NCBI RefSeq assembly: GCF_045679555.1
Contig: NC_092098.1
Coordinates: 18,365,038-18,429,037 of the forward strand
Source: Salvelinus alpinus
Taxonomy: Eukaryota > Chordata > Actinopteri > Salmoniformes > Salmonidae
Reading direction: 5' to 3'
Length of the DNA: 64,000 nt
Part shown: positions 13,198 through 23,893 of the stretch, one piece after another
Position numbering within the stretch: position 1 is the first letter of the stretch
Layout: every line of letters begins with the position of its first letter
Notes under the pieces: model-generated
The model's input: the letters and a program-made list of their open reading frames with translations, nothing else
Database searches by the model: none
Told to the model about the DNA's origin: nothing
Program-made: the position numbers and the translations under genes

Positions 13198-14411
13198 CAC
13201 TACTTGACCAAAAGTATGTGGACACCTGCTCGTGGAACATCTCATTTCAAAATGATGGGCATTAATATGGAGTTGTTCGGACCTTTGCAGCTATAACAGC
13301 CCCGACTCTTCTGGGAAGGCTTTCTACTAGATGTTGGAACATTACTGCGGGGACTTGATTCCATTTAGCCACAAGAGCATTACTGAGGTCGGGGCACGGA
13401 TGTTTGGCGATTAGGCCTGGCCCACAGTCGACATTCCAATTCATCCCAAAGGTGTTCAATGGAGTTGAGGTCAGGGCTCTTTGCAGGCCAGTCAAGTTCT
13501 TCCACACCGATCTCGACAAATAATTTCTGTATGGACCTCGCTTTGTGCACAGGGGCATTGTCATGCTGAAACTGGAAAGGGCCTTCCCCAAACTGTTGCC
13601 ACAAAGTTGGAAGCACAGAATCGTCTAGAATGTCATTGTATGCTGTAGCATTAAGATTTCCCTTCACTGGAACTAAGGGGTTTAGCCCGAACCATGAAAA
13701 ACAGCCCCAGACCATTATTCCTCCTCCACCAAACTTTACAGTTGACACTACGCATTGGGGCAGGTAGCGTTCTCCTGGCATCCGCCAAACACAGATTCGG
13801 ACTGCCAGATGGTGAAGTGTGATTCATCACTCCAGACAACATGTTTCCACTGCTCCGGGGAGCTTTACGCCACTCTAGCCGATGCTTGGCATTGCGCATG
13901 GTGATCTTAGGCTTGTATGCGGCTGCTCGGCAATGGAAACCCATTAAATGAAGCTCCCGACGAACAGTTTTTGTGCTGACCGTGCTTCCAGAGGCAGTTT
14001 GTAGCTCGTTAGTGAGTATTGCAACTGAGGACAGACAGGTTTTTTAACGCGCTGTGCAATTCAGCACTCGGCCGTCCCTTTCTGTGAGTTTGTGTGGACT
14101 ACCACTTTGCGGCTGAGCCGTTGTTGCTCCTAGACGTTTCCACTTCACAATAACAACTTTTACATTTGACCGGGGCAGATCTAGCAGGGCAGAAACTTGA
14201 CAAACTGACTTGTTGGAAAGGTGGCATCCTATGACGATGACAAGTTGAAAGTCACTGAGCTCTTCAGTAAGGCCATTCTACTGCCAATGTTTGTCTATGG
14301 AGATTGCATGGCTATGTGCTCGATTTTATACACCTGTCAGCAACGGGTGTGACTGAAATAGCCGAATCCACTAATTTGAAGGGGTGTCCACATACTTTTG
14401 TAAATATAGTG
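13198..14411 (-). mobile_element. Tc1-like transposon, about 1.2 kb
   Basis: The terminal repeats are CACTACTTGACCAAAAGTAT and its partner ATACTTTTGTAAATATAGTG. A TA follows the right end (14412-14413); the left flank has mutated to AA. The terminal repeats are short, unlike the 200-bp arms of the 3705 element, so this is a different Tc1 family. It lies 44 bp from the preceding Tc1, inside ar intron 1. Confidence 0.88.
13262..14280 (-). pseudogene. Tc1 transposase pseudogene
   Basis: Read on the minus strand. The N-terminal helix-turn-helix region lies at about 14050-14280 (LSNKSVCQVSALLDLPRSNV, then VKWKRLGATTAQPQSGSPHK). The region of the first catalytic Asp lies near 13830 in another frame. 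The frame at 13380-13781 holds [16 protein letters not shown], the second Asp in [11 protein letters not shown] and the Glu in [14 protein letters not shown] further frame change near 13400 leads to the C-terminus ending at 13262. At least three frame changes make it inactive. Confidence 0.85.
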
Positions 14412-14499
14412 TAGTTCTAGTCTATTAAAAGAATATATACCCTTGGATCATACAGTACATTTCTTATAAAATTATCCAACCGAGGAAGCTATTACAATG

Positions 14500-14700
14500 A
14501 GGAAAGGGGGATACCAAGTCAGTTGCGCAACTGAATGCATTCAACCGAAATGTGTCTTCTGCATTTAACCCAACCCCTCTGAATCAGAAAGATGCGGGGG
14601 CTGCCTTAATCGACATCATTGGCGCCCGGGCAGCAGTTGTTGTTGGGGGTTAACTGCCTCGCTCATGGACAGAATGGCAGATTTTTACATCTTGTTTTGT
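14500..14700 (+). repeat. SINE-like dispersed repeat
   Basis: The block CAAGTCAGTTGCGCAACTGA ... GGGGGCTGCCTTAATCGACA ... GTTAACTGCC resembles salmonid dispersed repeats, and its last part is similar to the body of the SINE at 26600-26780. Boundaries and family are uncertain. Confidence 0.5.
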
Positions 14701-17481
14701 TGTTGGGGGTTACTGTTTATATGGACAAAAATACCACTCTTAAAAGCACTCAATGTGATGTATTAGGTCTATGTTTGGTTGAATTGTAGTTACTGCTGTT
14801 ATACTGCAGCCCAGAACAATGTACGTGTCAATGCCACACTGTGAAGCATTTTCTGACAGAGACAATACTATTTTGTCTATGGGGGGTAATTCAATAAACA
14901 ATGAAATTCACATGGGAACTCAAGCTAGGGATGAGCTATAATGGGCCTATTCGACCATGTTAAAATGTATACAAATGAGCTCTCCAAGAAAGACAAAGGG
15001 ATTCTAAAATAAGGCCATGTGTATGAATAATGTTGGGCTGCTGTCAAACGGACAGTAAAGTACGTCACCATAGTTACCTTATATAGAACTATCTCTATCT
15101 CATGACATTAATCAAAGTAGTCCTAAATGTACATATTTCTGACAATGTGGAAATGAGGAATACACGCAAACCTGCAAATCTGATGCTATTGCTACCCATT
15201 ACAATACATGCAATTGTTTGATTATAATTTCAATAACACTTCAATATCTTAGAAACATCTTGTAAATGCAAATAGCAAATTAGAAAACTACAGGGCAAAA
15301 TTAATCAACACGTAAGGCCACCAAATATGCACTATTATCCTGAAATTGAGAAATAATTCTCCCTTTAACAGATATTATAGAGATGCTTCTTTGTCTTCTG
15401 GTTGAACATAATTGCTGTATTGCTGAGTTTCAAGTTGCAGACAGAGACATGTCTCTCAACCCACATCTAAAAATGATTTCTTAATATCTTCATGATCATT
15501 TCTCATGCTTAAAAATGGTACATACAATTAGTATTTTACTTTAACAAGCTTTACAGAAGGAATGGATGTGTCCAACTGTATTATTATGTGATTACTGTAT
15601 ATTGTGTAACCACATTTGAACTGCAAATCAGTCTGATTTAGAGAAAGATTTCTCACAGGGCAGGAAGGAAGAAATTTGTTTTAGATATTTCCTGAATTTA
15701 AATGAATAGAGGTCCACGTCTCATATGATCATGTTAGTAAACAGTTTATACTGTAAACATGATTTTATAGCATTTCTTGTTCTGAATATATGGGAGTTAC
15801 GAACATCGGTAGCTTTTTTTGGAGTGAAATAAAAAACATTATGACCGGACCGATAACAGATTCTCCCTCCATTCAGTGTTAGGGTATGTGATGTCTTGTG
15901 TGTAAGAGAAGAAAGTCTGTTCATTGAATTGTTACTGAACCTTAGAAGTCAATCTTCACAGAGCATCTAGTTTGTATATAATGTCTTCCTCTTACTCTGT
16001 AGGCTACATGATAAGTTCTTGAAACATTACAGTTCCCCTTTAAAGTTGAGATTGTTTTTACTACCTCTCTGGGCAAATTTCTGAGCACATACAGTACTGT
16101 TGAATGAAAATGATGTACACCATATACATTACACTATACAGTTACAGCTCTCATTTAGCAACCTTTCCTCAGAAATAAAGAGCAGGACGTTAAATGAGTG
16201 TGTCAACCTCCAGGTGAGAGCAACATGAACATTTGCTCAGATATTTGCTAAAGAATTTGCTCAGAAAGGAAGTAAAATTCCTGTTTTCTGGTAATTTGAG
16301 ATTCCTGCTTCTCAAACGTAAACAATATGTAAAACCAGATATTGAATAGTAAACAATGGGATTCTAGTATTGCGCAATGATCCTGATCACGGAACTTCAG
16401 ATTATGCTTGGTCCATTAAGGGCTCTCTTGCACGTCATTTTATCCATCCTACTACAACTACACCAAGCACCAAACCACTGTGAGTAAAACATTAAGACAA
16501 CTAACATGTGCTCAAGGACCGTACTCAGTGTAATATAGACACTACAAATGCAATGCTTGCTTTGCAGAGATTTTGCATGATATTAGTTGCACATTCTACA
16601 TGCAGGTTGACCAAATTTATGTTGGAAACAGTTCATTTTCAAAGTAGCCTAACAAATGAATTATTTTACTGTTGAGAATTGTTCTATGGAGCTGTACACA
16701 ACAAATACTTAAATCATGTGGCTTGTGGCTTTGTGTCCAATTAAATCAGAGGAAAAAGATATACACACATGAAGCCTAGAACGTCCTGTTTAAAAAAGCT
16801 AAACTGACAAGCACTCTGGGCATACACTATTCAGAGCTTATAACTATAGATGCTCAAAGTAGGCTACAAAGTAGGCTGATAACATCTTTATTTGCTGTAA
16901 TGACAATGAGCAAGTGCCTAACAAGTCACCTTGTTTGCCTTGTCTGCAAAGTCCCTGGGAGAAAGACATGTGCATCAATGGGAAACCCCAAAGCTGACTG
17001 GAGTGTGATCATGAAGATATTGAGGTGAAACTTTGCAAATCCTCTATGTTTAAAAAATCTGAACTGGTAAAATGTGGTGTTTTTTCTGTTCCTTCAACAC
17101 TGTTCACAGCTATCCTTTTCAGAATCAATAGTGGTCTAACTCATGCAGAAGTCATTGTTACTCCAGATGTAGTACATTCATGAAGATAATACAATACAGC
17201 ACTATATCATTTGCAATATAACCATTTGACAATGGGGTTGTTGATTTTGTTTTTGATCAAATACATCATAAATATAACAGTAGTCTACTATAGAGTAAGT
17301 ACATTGTGATAGTCTGTTGGAAGAGGGAATGAAGAATTATGCAGCCCATAACACTGTAAAACGTGACAGGTGAAAGATTGCTTTGTTACACTACATTTAA
17401 ACATGTAGGTTATTTACCCCTTAATAAGGGCACTGTAATGTAAAGTGTTTGTGAATTTGTGAGTTTTAATAACCTTCTTAC
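14701..17481. other. ar intron 1, 5' part; no firm gene
   Basis: About 2.8 kb of AT-rich sequence next to ar exon 1, with few obvious transposons. A short open frame at 16377-16487 with a good splice donor is discussed as a finding, not called as a gene. Nothing else is supportable by eye. Confidence 0.4.
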
Positions 17482-18908
17482 CTGGCATCTGTGTAAGAGA
17501 CATCCAGCCAGTCCCCGACCTCATTCTTTAAGTACGGGGAGTTGGGATAGGGCATCCTCCCTAGCATCCCGCCCGGGTACCACTGCTCAGAAGTTGGCCG
17601 CTCTCTGCGCACCAGACCACCACCCCGCTCATATTCATAAGGGTTACAAATGAACGCGGAGTCTGGTCCCGCACTGTATGGATTCATACCCTGCCTCGGT
17701 CCATATTGTGTGTTGTCATTGTCATTATACCTGTTGTACTGATAGCCCCATGACGTTCCGGCAGGTTCATTACTAATGGCCTCATATTTTATCTTGACAC
17801 TGTACTGTTGTTGTAAGTAGTCAGCATATTTGTCCTCCATTGTTTCTCCAGTTTCACAGACATGTGCTGGGATGACATGAGACGAGAATCTGTCTGGGTC
17901 AGTTTGACTGAAGTGTGCCAAGTGTGCTGGCAACAGTGGGTCAAAATGACAAGATGCAGAGCGTGCTCTTGTATTCAAAGAATGCTCTGTTTCTTTTGAA
18001 GTCGGGTCATCACTCTTTTCATTCAGTCTAAAGTCCTGTTCATCTGTGGATGGATGTCTGGAGCTAAGGTGCTCCATGGTCGCCACTTCTTCTGTAAGGT
18101 CATTTGCTGGGGAACTTTTAAACATCTCAACTCGTTTATCACTTTGTAGTGGCCTGGCATTGCGCTCACTAGGGCATTTGTATTCTGTAATGGAGACGTT
18201 TTCTTCAGCTCCAGAACAATTCAATAGAGGCACCTGAAACAAATAGTTGCCTTGACTTTGGTCATTTGCACTGGATGGTGCGTAATTTGGTCCCAGGTCA
18301 TTCATCTCATTCAAGTCCATGGTCAATCCCAGCGACACAGAGACAGCGTTGCAGAGCTCCCTCGCCGTTTCTGATATGGTGGTGCAGGCAGAATTGGAAC
18401 AACTGTTCGCCACACGGGCGTAACTGTTAGGACTTAACTCCACTCCGTGATGGGGCACAGCTGGTTGACAGCACTGTTGTTTAGTGTTGCAGGCTAATGG
18501 TCCAGAGCGACAGGATCCGTATCCATTCGGGTTTGGATAGTCTAATTCGTTCACAGAGGAAAACCCGGTTTTGTTTCCTGTTGAGCTTTTGGCAAAATGG
18601 ATACGACTTGCATCCGATTCGAGTGTTCTGGAAAAACTAATGCTGTCATCTTCCCTCACTTCAATGTCAGAATTGCGAGCCGTCCCTGACGATATTTCTT
18701 TTCGGGGTGATTGCCGGTTAGTTTGGCGCATCTCCCAGGGGTGTTTATTCTGCATGAAACTGTACGAACTAGAAAAGTCCAAGGTTTCGGTGACAGTAGT
18801 GTTACTAGGCAGTGTAGCTTTCACGTTGTGGAAAACGTTTTGGAAAGGTCCGCGAAAAACTATGTTTGGGGAGTCACAAACTCCTCCTAATCCAACTGGA
18901 ATCTCCAT
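17482..18908 (-). CDS. ar: Androgen receptor exon 1: N-terminal transactivation domain
   Basis: Ligand-activated transcription factor, nuclear receptor NR3C4. The ATG at 18908 opens a 475-codon frame running to a GTAAG donor after 17482, where an Arg codon is split and completed by exon 2. The start is supported by MEIPVGLGGV, which matches the conserved AR N-terminus. Residues 22-26 read FQNVF, equivalent to human FQNLF (the FxxLF motif that contacts the ligand-binding domain). Residues 184-195 read ELCNAVSVSLGL, an AR-specific block. Residues 443-448 (WYPGGM) and the following YLKNEVGDW match the end of the human AR N-terminal domain. Two SUMO consensus sites are visible, IKYE (Lys374) and LKNE (Lys461), matching the two human sites. 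There is no poly-Gln or poly-Gly tract, as usual for fish. Which of the two salmonid ar ohnologues this is cannot be told from the sequence alone. Confidence 0.97.
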
Positions 18909-19700
18909 AGTCCAAAAAACGGCGTTTACGCTGATAGGCCGTCAGAGTTGAAAAAATGTTTAAGAAAACGGAATTTATCAAATAGGCCACATTAATAAGA
19001 ATTTAAAGTCATAGCCCTATTCCAGTTAACAAAACAGTGAGGCAATAATAGGACTGAGCCTAAAAAATAGGAGGATTGCCCTATTGCGTAATTTAACAGT
19101 CTTTTGTCAGAAGTTTGTAGCCTAAACCACACATTATATACCCAGTTTATATAAAAACGTTTATGAAAACGAATATGTCGTTATTTCATAAATAAAACAT
19201 TTGATTAACATTTTGCTCACGGATCCATACATTTTGACATATAGTCAGCAGAAATATCCTTCATGACAGATTTGCGCTCACCATTCATGAAGGCGAAAAG
19301 GAGTTCTGTCGATGGACTATAATCGTGTTTTTTCTTCCTCTTGAGAGAGTGTGCAATGATAAAAATTGTCTGTGTCCAATATGGCAAATGCGTTGCCGGA
19401 GAGAAGCGCTGCCTGTTTCACCTATGAAACTCCTCTAGTTGGCCTATCCTAACGTTAATATTAATTTAAAGGTTATAGCCTACAAACGAGTGAAGCACCA
19501 ACAAAAGTCATCAAACAACTGAACACCCCGATAGAACAGTTGAATGCTTGGTTTTAAGAATGTTTGGTTTGCTGCAAGTTTGTGTATGGACGAAGTTCGC
19601 TTCCAAAGTCCTTGAGTTCCTTTTTGCCGTCAGCCTGTGAGTTTGGCAACATTCCCTAGTGACGAAATAATACATTCCTTGGATTAAGGCCAGTAGGCAT
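18909..19700 (-). promoter_or_regulatory. Presumed ar 5' UTR and proximal promoter region
   Basis: This is the sequence directly upstream of the ar start codon. No convincing TATA box or CpG island is evident. A possible 5'-leader intron can be drawn on the minus strand, from a donor GAATG/GTGAGC at 19282/19281 to an acceptor CTATCAG/CG at 18931/18930. The assignment rests on position only. Confidence 0.3.
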
Positions 19701-21293
19701 ACATAAAGTCATTCAAAATATATCGATAGGAGTAGGCTAGACAGTCAATGTGAATATTAAATATGAAAATCATGCAATTACTTACTTAGATAGGGTTGAA
19801 ATCGGGACCAACCCACGTAGCCTATAATAAAAAGGTTGGAGTTGGCTGAGTCAGTGTAGTGGACATGCAGTGGCAGAGCACAGGTCTAATTTTGCTATTA
19901 TGCATGATGATACATCACTGCTCATCATGCAATGCTTGTAGCTACTAAAAATACATGGCGTTTACAACAGCCACCACCACAGGCTTACATCGCTGACACA
20001 GTTATCCAAAACAACTTTCAACCACTCTCCTTAGGCAGTAGCAGGTGAAGTTTCACTCACAAGAGCAACAAGAGCAACAGCATTAGTGCCACCTGGGATA
20101 AGAATCCATCCAACTGGAACATAACTGGTCCAACATGCTCCCTCAAAAGGTTTTTCCTAAATGCAGAGTGCATGGGCCAATATATGTCTTTCCCAAAACA
20201 TAGATTGTTGTATAACAAAACATTTAATAATTCCTTATCAAACATCATAATGACTTACCTATATGAACACCCTTTGATTATGTAATGTAATAACTATGTA
20301 CATTTAATCTAATGTGTCAAAAAAAACACATGTAAAGAGAAAATGAGCACACACACAACAAATATTAAAATAACATTCTTGCACAGGTTCATTTCATTGA
20401 TAGTGTAGGCCTAATAGATACACAATTCAGCACCTCCAGGCAAGGATGGTTTGGGAGTAAATAATTCTATTAAGCCCATAGAACACAAATAATGATATAC
20501 CACATTAGTTCATGGGCCAGCAGAAATATTTGGCCACTTTGTGATGACAAAGGTTTGATGGTATTAAATTATTGCCCACAAGCTCCTGATCAAATATGAT
20601 ATATGATAGCCACTCCAAAAGAATAGCATTTTTTGTTTGTTGTATGGGAGTCTATGCAATAGAATGTTCGCAGGCTGATAAAGGAATGTTGAGACAAGTT
20701 GGAATGTTCACATGCTCATTGAAAATGACTGTATCAAACAACAATGAAACATTCTATTGGGTGGACCTCATGTTAAAAACCATGGGATTTGGTTATTTTT
20801 TGCCATCAGATCTAATTATTTACCTGAACTGACTCATCATTGAAACAAGAATGTTACAAATAGCAGAACTGCATATGTGTTTTACGGAAATTGGTCATAC
20901 TGGGAAATAATACAAGTCAAAGAAAATACAAATCTGGTAGCATATTGGTTTGATAGGTTCCACCTGTAATAGTCTGTTCTGTAGCAATACTCAGCATGCT
21001 AAGAGGAAAGTGCTCTGTCATTTGTTGAGTTGTCCCAGCAATTTAACACAAAGATTTAGGTAAACACAAATTACCTCCAAAAAGGAATATTGGTGATTAT
21101 AATCTCTTCCGTCCCTGACCATCATGATTTTAAAATGATTATTTGATTAAATATATCTTGTAGCCATTAGTTCAGTGGTTGGTAGACAAATGTAATAAAA
21201 ATGATGCAATTGGTGGCTAGAAAAAAATCCTGCCTTTTAGCAATTGGACCATTGCTTATGCCCTCGACAACCGTCAGCCGCCACTAACCAATA
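19701..21293. other. Intergenic, no feature seen
   Basis: AT-rich sequence without a coding exon, tRNA or recognisable transposon. The small open frames here look accidental. Confidence 0.4.
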
Positions 21294-22860
21294 CATGCAG
21301 TTCCTTAAGAAAGTATACACAACCCTTTACTTTTTCTAAATATTTTTGTGTTACAAAGTGGGATTAAAAAAATACGCTCTAAAATACGCTCTAATGTCAT
21401 AGTGGAAGAAAAATTATAACATATGTAAAAAAAAATATTTATAATCTAATAAAACAATAATATATCTTTATTAGGTAAGTATTCAGACCCCTGATTGAAT
21501 ACATGTTAGAATCACCTTTGGCAGCGATTACAGCTGTGAGTCTTTCTGGGTACGTCTCTAAGAGCTTTGCAAACCTGAATTGTAAAATATTTGTACATTA
21601 TTATTTAAAAAATATTTCAAGCTCTGTCAAGTTGGTTGTTGAGCATTGCTAAACAGCTATTTTCAAGTCTTGCTATAGATGTTCAAGATGATTTAAGTCA
21701 AAATCGTAACTGGGCCACACAGGAACATTCAATGTCGTCTTGGTAAGCAACTCCTATTTCGCCTTATATTTTAGGTAAATGTCTTGCTGAAAGGTGAATT
21801 TGTCTAACAGTGTCTGTTGGAAAGCAGACTGAACCAGGTTTTCCTCTAGGATTTTCACTGTTCTTAGCTGTATTTGGTTTATTTTTATCATAAAAAAAAT
21901 CCCTGGTCCTTGCTGATGACAAACATACCCATAACATGATGCAGCCACCACCACGCTTGCAAATAGTGTTACGCAGTGATGTGTTGTTGTTTTGGATTTG
22001 CCCCAAACAGAATGCTTTATATTCAGGACAGATTTTTGCAGATTTACTTTAGTGTCTTATTGTAAACAGGATGCAGGTTTTGGAATATTTTTATTCTGAA
22101 CAGGCATCCTTCTTTTCACTCTGTCAATTAGTAGTATTGTGGAGTAACTACAATGTTGTTGATCCATCCTCCGTTTTCTCCTATCACAGCCATTAAACTC
22201 TGTATCTGTTTCAAAATCCCCATTGGCCTCATGGTGACATCTCTGAGCGGTTTCCTTCCTCTCTGGCAACTGCGTTAGGAAGGACGCCTGTATCTTTGTA
22301 GTGACTGGGTGACTTTGTAGTGACTGGGTGACCATCCAAAGTATAATTAATAACTTCACTATGCTCAAAGGGATATTCAATGTCTGCTTTTTTTTATTTT
22401 ACCCATCTACAAATAGGTGCCCTTCTTTGTGAGGCATTCGAAAACCTCCCTGGTCTTTGTGGTTGAATCTGTGTTTGAAATTCACTGCTCGACTGAGAGA
22501 CCTTAAAGATAATTGTATGTGTGGGATACAGAGATGAAGTACGATCATTCAAAAATCATGTTAAACACTATTGTTGCACACAGTAAGTCCATGCAACTTA
22601 TTATGTGACTTGTTAAGCACATGTTTACTTCTAAACTTATTTAGGCTTGCCATAACAAAGGGGTTGAATACTTATTGACATTTCAGTTTTTAATTCATTT
22701 GTAAACATTTAGAGAGAAAAAAATCCACTTCGACATTCTGGGGTATTGTGTGTAGACCAGTGACAAACAATCTAATTTTAATCAATTTTAAATTCAGGCT
22801 GTAACTCAACAAAATGTGGAAACATTCAAGGGGTGTGAATACTTTCTGAAGCCACCGTAT
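21294..22860 (-). mobile_element. Degenerate Tc1-like element
   Basis: The left end (TTCCTTAAGAAAGTATACAC ... GTGTTACAAAGTGGG) and the right end (AAGGGGTGTGAATACTTTCT) are diverged terminal repeats of the 'GTGCCTT...AAAGTAT' Tc1 type. Minus-strand remnants include CKRGGGCIMLWVCLS near 21930 (before the second catalytic Asp). The helix-turn-helix region is unrecognisable. It is heavily mutated, related to the elements at 11090 and 47437, and ends 13 bp before the next Tc1. Confidence 0.75.
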
Positions 22861-22873
22861 ACAGTAGGCCCTA

Positions 22874-23616
22874 CAGTGCATTCGTAAAGGATTCAGACCC
22901 CTTGACTTTTTACACATTTTGTTACGTTACAGCCTTATTCTAAAATTGATTTTTTTTTATTCTCATAAATCTACACACAATACCCCATAATGACAACAAA
23001 AAAAAAGAAATATTACATTTACAAAAGTATTCAGACCCTTTACTCAGTACTTTGTTGAACACCTTTGGCAATGATTACAGTCTCGAGCCTTCTTGGGTAT
23101 GACACTACAAGCTTGGCACACCTGTACTCTGCAGATCCTCTCAAACTCTGTCAGGTTGGCTGGGGAGCGTCGCTGCACAGCTATTTTCACATCTCTCCAG
23201 AGATGTTAGATCAGTTTCACGTCCGGGCTCTGGCTGGGCCACTTAAGGACATTGAGACTTGTCCCAAAGCCACTCCTGCGTTGTCTTGGCTGTGTGCTTA
23301 GGGTTGTTGTCCTGTTGGAAGGTGAACCTTCGCCCTAGTCTGAGGTCCTGAGCGCTCTGGAGCAGGTTTTCATCAAGGATCTCTCTGTACTTTGCTCCGT
23401 TCATCTTTCCCTCGATCCTGACTAGTCTCCCAGTCCCTGGGAGAGGTTCTTCCATCTCCTCAGAAGAACTCTGGAGATCTGTCAGAGTGACCATCGGGTT
23501 CTTGGTCACCTCCCTGACCAAGGCCCTTCTCCCCCGATTACTCAGTTTGGCTGTGCGGCCAGCTCTAGGAAGAGTCTTGTTCGTTCCAAACTTCTTCCAT
23601 TTAAGAATGATGGATG
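22874..23616 (-). mobile_element. Truncated Tc1-like element with internal deletion
   Basis: It starts CAGTGCATTCGTAAAGGATT after TA at 22872-22873. The minus-strand frame at 23243-23620 joins a helix-turn-helix tail (IILKWKKFGTNKTLPRAGR) directly to a segment from after the first catalytic Asp (GTGRLVRIEGKMNGAKYREI, then FQQDNNPKHTAKTTQEWL). The stretch with the first catalytic Asp is therefore deleted. The 5' half, including the second terminal repeat, is cut off where another repeat begins at about 23617. Confidence 0.82.
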
Positions 23617-23885
23617 CCACTTGTATTTTTATTTATTTTTATTTCACCTTTATTTAACCAGGTAGGCCAGTTGAGAGCAAGTTCTCATTCACAACTGCGA
23701 CCTGGCCAAGATAAAGAAAAGCAGTGCGACAAAAGCAACAACACAGTTACACATGGGATAAACAAACGTACAGTCATTGACACAATAGAAAATCTGTATA
23801 CAGTGTGTGCAAATGATGTAAGGAGGTAAGGCAATAAATAGGCCAATAGTGGCGAAGTAATTACAATTTAGCAATTTACACTGGC
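23617..23885. repeat. Dispersed repeat with 'CACCTTTATTTAACCAGGTA' start
   Basis: The opening TTTATTTCACCTTTATTTAA recurs at 28750. The body includes ACTGCGACCTGGCCAAGATA and AGGTAAGGCAATAAATAGGC. It truncates the neighbouring Tc1, so it inserted or was joined after it. I infer a retroelement-derived family; no coding potential is visible. Confidence 0.5.
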
Positions 23886-23893
23886 GTGATATA

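Noticed and set aside
16500..17480. Partner exon (for example an Ig domain) for the signal-peptide-like frame at 16377
   Set aside because: No plus-strand open stretch with acceptor, cysteine pattern or domain features was visible before ar exon 1.
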